DNA of 64,000 nt from Cryobacterium sp. Y82 (lineage in GTDB: Bacteria; Actinomycetota; Actinomycetes; Actinomycetales; Microbacteriaceae), in assembly GCF_002929495.1 (NCBI RefSeq), contig NZ_PJJJ01000029.1, positions 1 to 64,000 of the forward strand, given 5' to 3'. Numbering within the stretch: the first letter of the stretch is position 1; every line of letters starts with the position of its first letter. The translations under genes were made by a program, and so were the position numbers. The notes beneath the pieces are model-generated. The model worked only from the letters and a program-made list of their open reading frames with translations. It did no database searches and was not told the DNA's origin. Below, in pieces: positions 1 to 8,147 of the stretch.

Positions 1-192
1 TGATGATTCCTGATTCTCGCCCTACGTCAAACGGCGGACTTGCTGTTAGCTACTGGCCTCACCCAACCCTGGCACGTAGGGTCCTCGCAAGTACAGACTG
101 ACAATCGAGGATGCTCGAGTCGCCGCTCGCATCGCGAGGCTGCATCTTGCGGTGTCGCTTGATCCTCGCCCTTCCGTGATTGAAGAAAAGGA

Positions 193-615
193 TCAGCAAC
201 GGTTTTTAGAATAAATGGCGGTAGTGGTGCACTGCGCCTCTCGGACACTTGGCTGTTGCTGTGTCGGGGCGGCGTGCCAGGCGATCCGCCCCGAATGCTG
301 CGACGCGAGATCTAGGCTGTTTTCGACGTAGCCGAGGTGTTGGGCCGCGTCGTGAATGGCATTGGCCGCCCGGTCTGCGTGAGCAGATCCGGCGACACTA
401 TCGCCCGAGTCAGTGAAGGCCCGATCTTGATGCTCCAGATGAGCTGAGGCGACCTGGTCGAGCACCTGCTGTAGAGAACGGACAGCAGCGAGCAGGTTGC
501 CGATCACGTCATACGTTTGCGCTGGGTCGTTGAACCTACGTGTCGCATGTGCCAAGGTGCGCAGAGCCTCGCAGGCTTCGTCGGCATCGGTGATGGGATC
601 CTGGAATGTGGACAC
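193..615 (-). CDS. Hypothetical protein, 140 aa
   Basis: No family is recognised. The protein is soluble, rich in Ala, His and Gln, and largely helical by eye, with heptad-like stretches around residues 40-110. The GTG start at 615 is well supported: a strong Shine-Dalgarno (AAGGAGGAAG) lies just upstream on the minus strand. The gene stands alone upstream of the integrase module and is read divergently from the DUF1643 gene. The last ~15 residues (SVREAQCTTTAIYSKNRC) look unlike the rest and may be a frame-extended tail. Real gene likely, function unknown. Confidence 0.6.
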   Translation of the reverse strand: MSTFQDPITDADEACEALRTLAHATRRFNDPAQTYDVIGNLLAAVRSLQQVLDQVASAHLEHQDRAFTDSGDSVAGSAHADRAANAIHDAAQHLGYVENSLDLASQHSGRIAWHAAPTQQQPSVREAQCTTTAIYSKNRC

Positions 616-778
616 GCTTCCTCCTTGACGGATAGCTCTTCAAGGAGGTGCGCTGCGTCGATCCGTTTGGCTCCGGTTACCGCACCTAGTCGGGAGTGCC
701 GCAACCGGTGTCTGGAACTTGGTCGGGGTCGGCCTGTCAGCCGTGGAATAGTTGCAGGAAGTCCAGAGGGGAAACTGC

Positions 779-1303
779 GTGAACCAACAACGGTGGATCT
801 ACGAGCGGGCAGCTGATGGTTCAGCACGATATGCGTTGGGAACGGTCGGGCGAAATCCACTGGTGTGCTTCGGGATCAATCCGAGCACCGCAGTGCCGAA
901 CGCGCTGGACCGAACGGTGTCGCGGGTGAACAATTTCGCTCTCGACAACGGGTTCGACAGCTGGATAATGCTGAACGTCTATCCTCAGATCGCGACGGAC
1001 CCGAGGGACCTCGACCGTGTGTACCGCCCAGACCTAAAAGATGAGAACGAGCGCCAGATCGCCAAGATAATGGACGGCCGCCCGCTGACCATTCTGGCAG
1101 CCTGGGGAGGTCTCATCACGTCCAGGCCTTATTTGCCAGCGCTGCTTGAGGACATCCTTCAGCTGACGTCGGCCTCGGGTTGCAGCTGGATATCTCTGGG
1201 TGACCCAATCAAGTCCGGCCATCCACGCCACCCCCTGTACGCGCGGGGAGACGTGCCGCTCCAGGCATTCAGCATGGACAACTACCTGAGAGAGGCCTGT
1301 TGA
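779..1303 (+). CDS. DUF1643 domain-containing protein
   Basis: A 174-aa protein of the DUF1643 family, small proteins of unknown biochemical role common on mobile elements and in accessory regions. Recognisable family features are the N-terminal RYALGTVGRNPLVCFGINPS segment, the following asparagine/aspartate-rich strand (DNGFDSWIMLNVYPQ) and the C-terminal glycine-rich GDPIKSGHPRHPLY segment. I chose the GTG at 779 because GAGGGG lies 6-8 bases upstream. An in-frame TTG at 752 has no comparable site. It is read toward the integrase module with about 570 bases between them. Confidence 0.8.
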   Translation: MNQQRWIYERAADGSARYALGTVGRNPLVCFGINPSTAVPNALDRTVSRVNNFALDNGFDSWIMLNVYPQIATDPRDLDRVYRPDLKDENERQIAKIMDGRPLTILAAWGGLITSRPYLPALLEDILQLTSASGCSWISLGDPIKSGHPRHPLYARGDVPLQAFSMDNYLREAC

Positions 1304-1460
1304 GAAGACCACGATGAGGGCGTCGCCGACACGCGCGCCACTTGCGGCTCGACATCGGTCTGTTTCTGGAATCATGATGGATGTTCTCGGAATGCTTCAG
1401 TCTGGATCTCACTTTCGACATGGGCTGACAAAACGCTTCGAGTCAGGTTGGGTGTGGGGC

Positions 1461-1537
1461 CAGATTATGGTCAAGAACCTCCTCAAATATTGACGTGACC
1501 AGAAACTCGCCATAAACCCCATAATCTGACCAGAATC
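1461..1537. repeat. Inverted repeat plus TGACCAGAA copies
   Basis: CAGATTATGG at 1461-1470 is exactly inverted as CCATAATCTG at 1519-1528. TGACCAGAA occurs at 1496, 1527 and again at 1751 (outside this span). The cluster lies 340-550 bases upstream of the excisionase/integrase pair. It could hold arm-type recombinase sites or regulatory sites, which is inference from position only. Confidence 0.5.
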
Positions 1538-1582
1538 AGGCCGTATCTCGCCGTACTACGCGTACTCTAAACCCCATGAGAA

Positions 1583-1598
1583 CCGCGGAATTCCGCGG
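1583..1598. repeat. 16-bp perfect palindrome
   Basis: CCGCGGAATTCCGCGG is a perfect palindrome in the non-coding interval upstream of the excisionase gene. It may be an operator for a dimeric DNA-binding protein. No partner is identified. Confidence 0.45.
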
Positions 1599-1872
1599 AA
1601 GTCTGCCCCATTTGCAGGTGCGCACCACCACCCCGACGCCTATCATTTGTTCTTGGTTCGAGTCCAGGTACCCCAGCACTAACAGGCGCAGGATTCTGCG
1701 GCGAAATCACTTATCGCCCACCCTGACCGACAGGCCTGAAACAGGCTCTGTGACCAGAAACAGACCAAAAACCCCCTTCTGTAGTGGGTTATGCGCTCGG
1801 GTGCCCGGGCGAATACGCGCTCGTCGCGGCATAGGCGGGCTGTTCACGGCATTAGCCGCGCACCTGTTGCGT

Positions 1873-2067
1873 ATGGACGCGACGACGCAAATCACTCAGA
1901 CGTTTCTCACCCAGCGCGAGCTTTCCGAGCTGCTGCGAATGCCGGAGCGCACGCTCGAGGACTGGCGCCTGATGCAGACTGGGCCGCCCTATATCAAGCT
2001 CGGTCGGCTCGTGCGGTACGACGTGCAGGACGTGCTCACGTGGGTGCGTGAGCACCGACATGGTTAG
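1873..2067 (+). CDS. Excisionase-like helix-turn-helix protein
   Basis: A 64-aa protein with a MerR/AlpA-type winged helix-turn-helix: LTQRELSELLRMPERTLEDW forms the HTH and GPPYIKLGRLVRYDVQDVLTWV is the wing typical of recombination directionality factors and small mobile-element regulators. It overlaps the integrase start by 20 bases, so the two are probably co-translated. The ATG at 1873 was chosen because homologous sequence begins there. The Shine-Dalgarno is weak. Its likely role is to direct excision and/or control the integrase. Confidence 0.75.
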   Translation: MDATTQITQTFLTQRELSELLRMPERTLEDWRLMQTGPPYIKLGRLVRYDVQDVLTWVREHRHG

Positions 2068-3265
2068 ACCCCAGATCCTCGCCGGCGAGCTCGTCAGCAT
2101 CGTCATCGACGTGCTGCCGAGCGGGAGATACCGAGCTCGCGCATCCACTCGCGACGACAGCGGTCGCCTTCATCGCATCGGGGTCACAGCCAAAACCGAA
2201 GACCAGGCTCGCACCGAAGTCCACCGACAGGCTCGAGCGATGGCAACTGGTGGCGCCGGAGCGCTCTCGCCGTCGAGCACGATCGCCGATGCGGTGAAGC
2301 TTTGGCTATCGCAGGTGCTCGCCCGCGCCAAGGCCGGCAGCCTGTCGTACTCGACCTACGAATCGTATGAGACGACAGCTCGTGTGATCATCGTGCCGCG
2401 GTGCGGGGGAGTGCGGCTTGAGCACCTGACCGTCGGGCGCTGCGATCGCATCCTGCAGCGGATTTTGGAGGAGGAGACCATCTCGAAAGCGCGGCGAGCT
2501 CGCGCGGTGTTGAGCCTGCTCTGCGGCTACGCTGTGCGGGACGACGCGATGCCGCAGAATCCCGTGCGCGACGTTCAACGCCTGCCGATGTCACCGCGAA
2601 AGGAATCCGCTCTCACGCCCGCGCAGTTCACGAACATTCGCGGGCGCATGCAAGTATGGCGGCTCACCCGCGACGACGGGCCACGGCCCAACTATCGTGC
2701 CTTGATCGACGGCATGGACATCATGATCGGAACCTCGCTGCGGGTCGGTGAGTGCCTCGGCCTGCGCCGCTGCGACGTGGACATGACGACGTTGCCACCG
2801 ACCCTCATCGTGAGCGGCACGATTGTGAGCACCAAGGCGCAGGGGACGCACCGCAAGAACTCTCCCAAGCGCTCTCGGCAACGGCGGAGCATTGCGCTGC
2901 CGTCGATGGCCGCGGCGGCGGTGCGCCGCCGGCTGGCGCTTACCGAGCAGGATCCGGAGGCATTCCTGTTCCCCACGAAGACCGGTCGCTCGCTGAGCGT
3001 CAGCAACTACGAGCGACTGCTGCGCGCATTCGTGAAGGATGAACGCGCTGAGCTAGTCAAGTCGGGGGTCGACGTCGACGAGTACACGACGCATATCTAT
3101 CGGCGCACGGCCGCCACGCTGATCGAGCGGGCGGGCGGTATCACGCTGGCCTCGCGACTTCTCGGTCACGCAAACGAGCAGACCACCAGCAACAGCTACG
3201 TGGTCACGGCCGACATGGTCGACCCAGTGACGGCGGAGATCCTCGATGAGGTGCTCGGCGGTTGA
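2048..3265 (+). CDS. Tyrosine recombinase / phage-type integrase
   Basis: A 405-aa site-specific recombinase of the tyrosine (XerCD/phage integrase) family. Residues 1-65 look like an arm-binding domain, 75-175 the SAM-like core-binding domain and 190-400 the catalytic domain. The catalytic residues are visible: Arg232 (SLRVGE), His349 and Arg352 (HIYRR), His374 (LLGHAN) and the nucleophile Tyr384 (NSYVV). It appears intact. The start is GTG 2048 or ATG 2060; neither has a strong ribosome binding site, which fits translational coupling to the excisionase gene. No tRNA or obvious target gene adjoins it, so the att site is unknown. Confidence 0.9.
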   Translation: MSTDMVRPQILAGELVSIVIDVLPSGRYRARASTRDDSGRLHRIGVTAKTEDQARTEVHRQARAMATGGAGALSPSSTIADAVKLWLSQVLARAKAGSLSYSTYESYETTARVIIVPRCGGVRLEHLTVGRCDRILQRILEEETISKARRARAVLSLLCGYAVRDDAMPQNPVRDVQRLPMSPRKESALTPAQFTNIRGRMQVWRLTRDDGPRPNYRALIDGMDIMIGTSLRVGECLGLRRCDVDMTTLPPTLIVSGTIVSTKAQGTHRKNSPKRSRQRRSIALPSMAAAAVRRRLALTEQDPEAFLFPTKTGRSLSVSNYERLLRAFVKDERAELVKSGVDVDEYTTHIYRRTAATLIERAGGITLASRLLGHANEQTTSNSYVVTADMVDPVTAEILDEVLGG

Positions 3266-3452
3266 CTGCGGTCGAGTGCCTCGTCGAGAGGCGCATACGC
3301 GGGTTGCTGCATGGTGCCGGCCAGCCTTAGCCAGGACCTCAAACGGTTGACCGCCCACGCTCTACGAGATTCACCGGCCCGCTCGCATGACGCGGTCCCG
3401 GAACGCACTGACCCAGGGAGCCTTTGATTTGGCTGGCGAGATTGGAACCGTG

Positions 3453-4067
3453 TCAGTCGGGTAGCGGCACGTTGTAACCGTGCAACGCGGGCGCGGCTCC
3501 GAGCGTGATTGTGGTTAGCGCCACATTCAGCACACTCGGAAACGCGGAGCGGTAGCGGTCGAGGTTCATATCAAGCACGCGGCACAGGACGAGTCGCATC
3601 AGGGTGGAATGCATCACGACCAGCACGGGGCCGTCGTGCCCGTCGGCGATTTGCTCAAGTGCCGGCCACGCTCGGTCGACGGCGGCAACGCCCGATTCGC
3701 CCCCGGGCAGCGGACAATGGCCGGGACGTCGTTGAAAATTCTTGGCGGCCTCGGGAAACGCTTCGCGCATTTCGGCGCTCGTGAGGCCCTCGCCCTGGCC
3801 GAAATCCACCTCCCGTATGCGGGGGTCGATTCGAACGGTGAGTCCGAGCGCGTCTGCCGACGGAGTTGCTGTGATCACCGCTCGTGACAAGTCGGAGGAA
3901 TAGACTGCCGAGAGCGGCTGCCCCGCCGCCCAGCGCCCGAGGGCAAACGACTGGGCGCGGCCCTGGTAGGTGAGGCCGACATCCGTTGACCCGGCATAGC
4001 GGTTTTCCGCGTGCCAGAGCGTCTCGCCGTGGCGGGCCAAGATGACTGTGCTCACGCGGTCAGCCAA
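3453..4067 (-). CDS. Histidine phosphatase family protein (phosphoglycerate mutase-like)
   Basis: A 204-aa member of the phosphoglycerate mutase / histidine phosphatase superfamily. The RHGET motif gives the phospho-accepting His13 with Arg12. Arg62 (DLSRA), Glu86 (REVDFG) and His153 (VVMHS) complete the phosphate pocket. Its start overlaps the end of the upstream sugar kinase by 16 bases, so they form an operon. The partner may be a sugar phosphate made by the kinase, but the substrate cannot be read from the sequence. Confidence 0.85.
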   Translation of the reverse strand: MADRVSTVILARHGETLWHAENRYAGSTDVGLTYQGRAQSFALGRWAAGQPLSAVYSSDLSRAVITATPSADALGLTVRIDPRIREVDFGQGEGLTSAEMREAFPEAAKNFQRRPGHCPLPGGESGVAAVDRAWPALEQIADGHDGPVLVVMHSTLMRLVLCRVLDMNLDRYRSAFPSVLNVALTTITLGAAPALHGYNVPLPD

Positions 4068-5560
4068 CCTTTCGCAACCAGGTTGGCACGGAATACTCCG
4101 TAGCAGTCGTCGAGTTGTGAGCGTCGAACCGAGTCTGGCTCGAAAACGCTGCCGACGAGCGACATACGCGCAGCGACGGCAGGGAGAGGGATTTCGGAGT
4201 CATGCCCCGCCGCCCAAGCGGCCAGGATCGCCATGCCGATCGAGCCCTCGGCTGAGACAGGCACGGTGATAGAGCGCCCGAGTAGGTCGGCGCGCAGCTG
4301 GGTCCACCAAGCATTCTTCGTTCCGCCCCCCGAGGAGCTAAAGGTCCCCGTCACGGGAACCCCGGCGCCTTCCATCGTGTCTACGGCGAGGCGCTCCACG
4401 CAGGCCACGCCCAGCAGAACTGACGCGAAGAGCGTGTCGGGGTCGACGCCGCCGGCGATCGCCTCGGCTAGCGGATGATCGACCTTTGCGCTGCGCACAA
4501 ATCCGAGGGCGTCCGGGCGAATCACCGGAAACCGTTCGCCCGTCGTGACGAGCGGGTAGCTCGTCGGGATGGCATCGAGGCGATTGGCATACGTGTCAGC
4601 GATGCGGGCGGTTCTCGCTGCCAGATCCTCGCCGGCAAACAGGGCGCTCACGGCACCGGCGCCGACGCTGGAGGCGCCGCCGGGAAACCACAGGCCGTCG
4701 TGCGGTGCGCGGTGGGAGTACACGGCCCCGGTATCGTCGACGACGATGCGGTCGCTGACTCCCTTCACCACGAGGGTCGTGCCGATCACAGTGTGCCAGT
4801 CGCCGAGGGCGAGCGTTCCGGCGCCGAGCTGCGCGGCGCATCCGTCGGTCATTCCGGCGAAAATGGGGGTTCCGGCGGGGAGCCCGGTGGCCGTTTCCCA
4901 AGCCGCCGATGATTCCCCGAGCACGCTACCCGGCGCCACGACCGGCGGCAGGCGTTCCGGGTCGATGCCGAGCGTGTCGAGAACTGTGGTCGGCCATCGG
5001 AGCTCGAGCAGGTCGTAGCCAGATTTGAGGGAGTGGCTCCAATCGGATGCCACCGCCCGGCCGACCAGAGCCGCCGCGACGATGTCTGCCTGGGTCGCCA
5101 CGTGGGTGCCCGAGGGAAGGAGGTCGTTGCGGGCGAGCCAGACGATCTTCGGCAGCGCCCACGTGGGCTGGATGCGATAACCCAGTCGGTTCCAGAGCGC
5201 GGGATCGGTGGCAGCGACCTCCTCGCTCAGAGAGCCGGCGCGCGCATCGTCGTACATGAGTCCGGGAGAGAGCGGGTGGCCCGCGGCATCCACCGTGGTG
5301 ATGGTGCCGGAAGTTGCGCATACGGCGACCCCGCTGATGCGTGCCCTAGCGGCCTCCGACAGGGCGCCAATGGCCTCGGCCATGGCGGCTCGGGTTTGCT
5401 GAATCCACTGCGCGGGGATTTGTTCGTGGCGACCGTTCGCGCGGTCACTCGTGAGCGGTGCGTAGGCCGCGGCGTGCACGAGCCCGGGCCCGTCGGCGAG
5501 CGAGACCTTGACGCCCTGCGTGCCGACGTCAACGCCGAGCCAAAGCACTGATGCACTCAT
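4052..5560 (-). CDS. FGGY-family carbohydrate kinase
   Basis: A 502-aa kinase of the FGGY family (xylulokinase, ribulokinase, glycerol kinase and relatives), which phosphorylates a sugar or polyol with ATP. The N-terminal actin-like fold begins LWLGVDVGTQGVKVSLAD, GMTDGCAAQLGAG carries the catalytic Asp region, and the C-terminal domain has GGGTKNAWW for adenosine binding. The ATG at 5560 is preferred because the protein family begins there, and the upstream frame stops in an ATGA overlap. A GTG at 5602 is possible. The sequence most resembles xylulokinase-like members; the exact sugar is unknown. Confidence 0.85.
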   Translation of the reverse strand: MSASVLWLGVDVGTQGVKVSLADGPGLVHAAAYAPLTSDRANGRHEQIPAQWIQQTRAAMAEAIGALSEAARARISGVAVCATSGTITTVDAAGHPLSPGLMYDDARAGSLSEEVAATDPALWNRLGYRIQPTWALPKIVWLARNDLLPSGTHVATQADIVAAALVGRAVASDWSHSLKSGYDLLELRWPTTVLDTLGIDPERLPPVVAPGSVLGESSAAWETATGLPAGTPIFAGMTDGCAAQLGAGTLALGDWHTVIGTTLVVKGVSDRIVVDDTGAVYSHRAPHDGLWFPGGASSVGAGAVSALFAGEDLAARTARIADTYANRLDAIPTSYPLVTTGERFPVIRPDALGFVRSAKVDHPLAEAIAGGVDPDTLFASVLLGVACVERLAVDTMEGAGVPVTGTFSSSGGGTKNAWWTQLRADLLGRSITVPVSAEGSIGMAILAAWAAGHDSEIPLPAVAARMSLVGSVFEPDSVRRSQLDDCYGVFRANLVAKGWLTA

Positions 5561-6075
5561 CGCGCCCCTTGGATGCGGGCGCTCACGGGAATGAGGCGAC
5601 ACTCGGCATAGGACCGCTCATAAAACGCGGAGCGTTGGACGTCGGGGTCGATGTGGCGATGCTTGAAGCGGCAAATGACCTCGTCGACCGGGGCGCCGAG
5701 ACCAGCCCAGGCCACCATGGTGGCACTGCGGGAGCCGGCCGCGGAGTCGAGCGGAAGGTAGAGCGAACGGCCGAGGACGTTGGCAAAAATAGATGCGCAG
5801 GTATCGCACTTGAGCCTTATGAACGGGCCGCGCACCGTTGGGTCGACAAAGGGAGGGCGCTCGCCGGAAAGTGAAAGGAACGAGAGTGCACCGACGCCAG
5901 TACCAGCGGGCGGGCTCTGTTTGTACAGAGCGCAGCGGTGGATCAGCACCAGGCCGAACACGGAGAGCAGCCAACTAATGCTCAAGGTTACGACCATTAA
6001 CGGCATCACGCGGAGAAAGAGGTTTGGCTCTTGCGTGCAGAGCCACATGCCGGCCCGGCGACGATGTAGCGTCAC
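5557..6075 (-). CDS. Putative small membrane protein
   Basis: An open frame of up to 172 aa with one clear hydrophobic segment (about residues 22-46, MPLMVVTLSISWLLSVFGLV) and a soluble C-terminal part. Its stop overlaps the kinase start as ATGA, which supports co-transcription. No start has a good Shine-Dalgarno: candidates are GTG 6075, ATG 6048 and ATG 6006. No family was recognised. It may be real or a chance frame. Confidence 0.35.
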   Translation of the reverse strand: MTLHRRRAGMWLCTQEPNLFLRVMPLMVVTLSISWLLSVFGLVLIHRCALYKQSPPAGTGVGALSFLSLSGERPPFVDPTVRGPFIRLKCDTCASIFANVLGRSLYLPLDSAAGSRSATMVAWAGLGAPVDEVICRFKHRHIDPDVQRSAFYERSYAECRLIPVSARIQGAR

Positions 6076-6264
6076 GTGCGGGGTGTGTAACGCTGCAGCG
6101 TCACAGACCGTGTGATGACGGCTCGCATAGCCTCGAGGCTGCCTGAGATGATTCGCCCGGTGCGCGCCTGCACGAGCACGTTGCCGAAGGCAGTTGCGCC
6201 GTCGCAGGACCAGGACGCTGCTCGCCGAGGGCGTTGAGCCTCTCGGTGAGCGGATGCTCGCAGG

Positions 6265-6313
6265 CTGACAACCGGGCTCGACTTGCCCTAGAATATGATT
6301 CAGCAGTCATATT
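6265..6313 (+). promoter_or_regulatory. Promoter and operator of the XRE/nucleotidyltransferase pair
   Basis: CTGACA (6265-6270) and TAGAAT (6289-6294), 18 bases apart, make a reasonable -35/-10 pair. An exact inverted repeat, AATATGA at 6292-6298 and TCATATT at 6307-6313 with an 8-base spacer, overlaps the -10 and lies 16 bases before the ATG. This is where an autorepressing antitoxin would bind. Confidence 0.55.
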
Positions 6314-6329
6314 GGAAAGTGAGGCTCTC

Positions 6330-6905
6330 ATGGCAGTTTCATCCACTCTCGTGCGGGCCGCTCGTCGGAGTAAACATCTCACACAGGCGAGGCTGGCAGA
6401 GCTCACTGGCATCGATCAGGCCAGCGTCTCCCATCACGAGCGCGGACGAGACGCGGCATACAGCACGGTTGATCGGCTGCTCTCCGGCGCCGGGCACCGC
6501 CTCTATGCCGCTCCCACACGTCGAGACGACGCGGCCAGCGCGGCAGAAGCCATTCGTGAATACCTTCGGGTCGGCGACGCCGACCGAGCGCTCCGGGCTC
6601 TCCTCCAGCTCAACGATAACCTCACCGCCGAACACGGACTCGTTCGAGGAGTTCTTGGGCTGACGGAGCCCGAACCGACCGGTGATCGTGTGTGGGATGC
6701 CGCCATCGCGGCTCTCGTGGCGTGGCGGCTCAATGAGGAGCATGTTCCTCTCCCTGGATGGGTGCACAACCCCGATCGCACACTGGCCAAACCCGTCGTC
6801 TTCCGCGTCGACCCGGCCGACCCCGCGCCCGAGCGTGACCAAGTACCAAACGAATTCGCCGAACGCGGGGTCTTGGCGTGGGCGGACACCTTCGCGAGCG
6901 TCTGA
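6330..6905 (+). CDS. XRE-family transcriptional regulator, antitoxin-like
   Basis: A 191-aa protein. Residues 1-55 form a Cro/C1-type HTH (LTQARLAELTGIDQASVSHH) and the rest is an alpha-helical domain with AIREYLRVGDADRALRALL. The ATG at 6330 follows GTGAGG. The stop overlaps the next gene by one base (TGATG), so the pair is co-translated. XRE genes directly before DUF6036/AbiEii-like nucleotidyltransferases are a known toxin-antitoxin arrangement. By that analogy this is the antitoxin and autorepressor. Confidence 0.75.
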   Translation: MAVSSTLVRAARRSKHLTQARLAELTGIDQASVSHHERGRDAAYSTVDRLLSGAGHRLYAAPTRRDDAASAAEAIREYLRVGDADRALRALLQLNDNLTAEHGLVRGVLGLTEPEPTGDRVWDAAIAALVAWRLNEEHVPLPGWVHNPDRTLAKPVVFRVDPADPAPERDQVPNEFAERGVLAWADTFASV

Positions 6906-7488
6906 TGACAGCCTCTGCGCTGAATCGCAGCGATATCATCATCGGTCTTGGTGATCTTGTCGCCGAACTTCGTGCTGCGGGCGAGGTGGCTGGGATTCGG
7001 CTCGTGGGTGGGGCAGCACTCGCCCTGCGATACTTCGACCGGGGCACCACGCAGGACTTAGATGTCCTTCATGTTCATCCCGGCTCGGACGAGTCCGTCG
7101 CAGCCGCGGCTGGGCGGGTCGCCCGTCGAAACGGGTGGGATGCGCACTGGCTGAACTTCGAGGTCACGAACGCCGACGCCATCCCGACTCTCGGCCCGCC
7201 GTCGAATGGGAGACGATTTACGATCAGGATGGCATCGTCATCGAGGTGGCATCGAAAGAGGCGATGCTGGCCATGAAACTCCGAGCAAACCGGCCCGGGC
7301 GCGATACCCGAGACATCCGCCTCCTGCTCGCTCTGTGTAATATTCCCACGCTCGAGCGCGCGGAGCAGTTCTACGAAGAGTTCTATCCGGGCGACCTTCT
7401 CGTGCCCCGGGCAGAAATGATCGTGACGGCTATCCTCAGCGGCGAACCAACACCGGTTCCCCCGTCTCCTGGTCCGGTCGAAATCTGA
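6905..7488 (+). pseudogene. Frameshifted nucleotidyltransferase (DUF6036/AbiEii-like), toxin-like
   Basis: The first part (to about 7195) reads IRLVGGAALALRYFDRGTTQ followed by DLDVL, the nucleotidyltransferase GG and DxD signature. The family sequence then continues in another frame (from about 7205: VEWETIYDQDGIVIEVASKE, then the helical LRANRPGRDTRDIRLLLALC segment) to 7488. So a single-frame disruption lies around 7190-7215. Both halves are otherwise well preserved, so the break is recent, a sequencing error, or a programmed shift; no clear slippery heptamer was seen. If intact, it would be the toxin partner of the XRE gene. Confidence 0.7.
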
Positions 7489-7620
7489 CCCAGGAGTCAA
7501 TACTTATTGGCCACCGCTCGTGAAGGTTCTTGCATTCTCGTCTGGCCCCACCGCCCGACCTGACATGAACCGCATTTCTCGTCAGCGATGGCAAGAGTGG
7601 GCGCGTTGGAAAATGTCGTG

Positions 7621-7702
7621 GAGCCAGGAGCCAGGAGCCAGGAGCCAGGAGCCAGGAGCCAGGAGCCAGGAGCCAGGAGCCAGGAGCCAGGAGCCAGGAG
7701 CC
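7621..7702. repeat. 7-bp tandem repeat, about 11 copies
   Basis: GAGCCAG is repeated 11 times without error from 7621 to 7697, followed by a partial copy. It lies in the 384-base non-coding interval 7489-7872 between the frameshifted nucleotidyltransferase and the next operon. Perfect copy identity suggests an actively slipping minisatellite (VNTR). Frames across it on both strands are artefacts of the repeat. Nothing else was seen in this interval. Confidence 0.95.
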
Positions 7703-7872
7703 CGAGAACGGACGAGCGCCGTCGCACGACGCGAGCGCGACTCGCTGACGGCGGGGGAGCCTTGACTGGCCGGTGCTCGCGACAAGTCGACACTGACAGC
7801 CCGTCACGGTCCGCGCACCTCCTGTTAGCGGCATGATTGGCTCACCCACGACCGCCCACAGGAGGCTTCACC

Positions 7873-8139
7873 ATGACGATCCCGCAGGAGCAGTTCGACT
7901 ACCTGCTCAGCCGCACCGCGCTGGCCGCGCTGTTCTACTATCCGGAGACCGCCGTCGACGATGACGGCCCGAACCTGCAGAACGACATTGCGTATTGCTT
8001 GGAGCCCGTGGCCGGGATCGCAAACGAGGATGCCGAACGGCTGCGTCTCGTGATCGGGCGTGTGATCACAAACCCGACGGCCCATCGCTCTGAACTGCTG
8101 TCCTTGGTCATTGAGCTGGCTCCGCCGCCTGCCGAGTAG
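7873..8139 (+). CDS. Hypothetical protein, 88 aa
   Basis: A small acidic, probably helical protein beginning MTIPQEQFDYLLSRTALAAL. The start is firm: AGGAGG ends 8 bases before the ATG. It lies 8 bases upstream of the Arg-rich gene, so the two form an operon. No family recognised. The acidic charge next to a strongly basic partner suggests they may interact, which is inference. Confidence 0.7.
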   Translation: MTIPQEQFDYLLSRTALAALFYYPETAVDDDGPNLQNDIAYCLEPVAGIANEDAERLRLVIGRVITNPTAHRSELLSLVIELAPPPAE

Positions 8140-8147
8140 CCGCGATC

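Larger units (their letters stand above)
1304..1872. other. Non-coding interval upstream of integrase module
   Basis: About 570 bases with no convincing gene. An open frame runs through the right half from 1576, but it lacks a ribosome binding site and its translation upstream of 1873 is low-complexity and protein-unlike. The interval holds an inverted repeat, three copies of TGACCAGAA and a 16-bp palindrome (listed separately). This is the kind of structure expected where integrase and excisionase bind, but no attachment core could be identified. Confidence 0.5.

Noticed and set aside
27-248. Minus-strand 73-codon frame at the window start
   Set aside because: It overlaps the better supported 193-615 gene, and has no ribosome binding site or recognisable sequence.
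7621-7702. CRISPR array
   Set aside because: The unit is 7 bases with no spacers, and no cas genes are nearby.
7582-7849. Open frames on both strands across the heptamer repeat
   Set aside because: They translate the repeat into low-complexity peptides with no ribosome binding site. They are open only because the 7-mer lacks stops.
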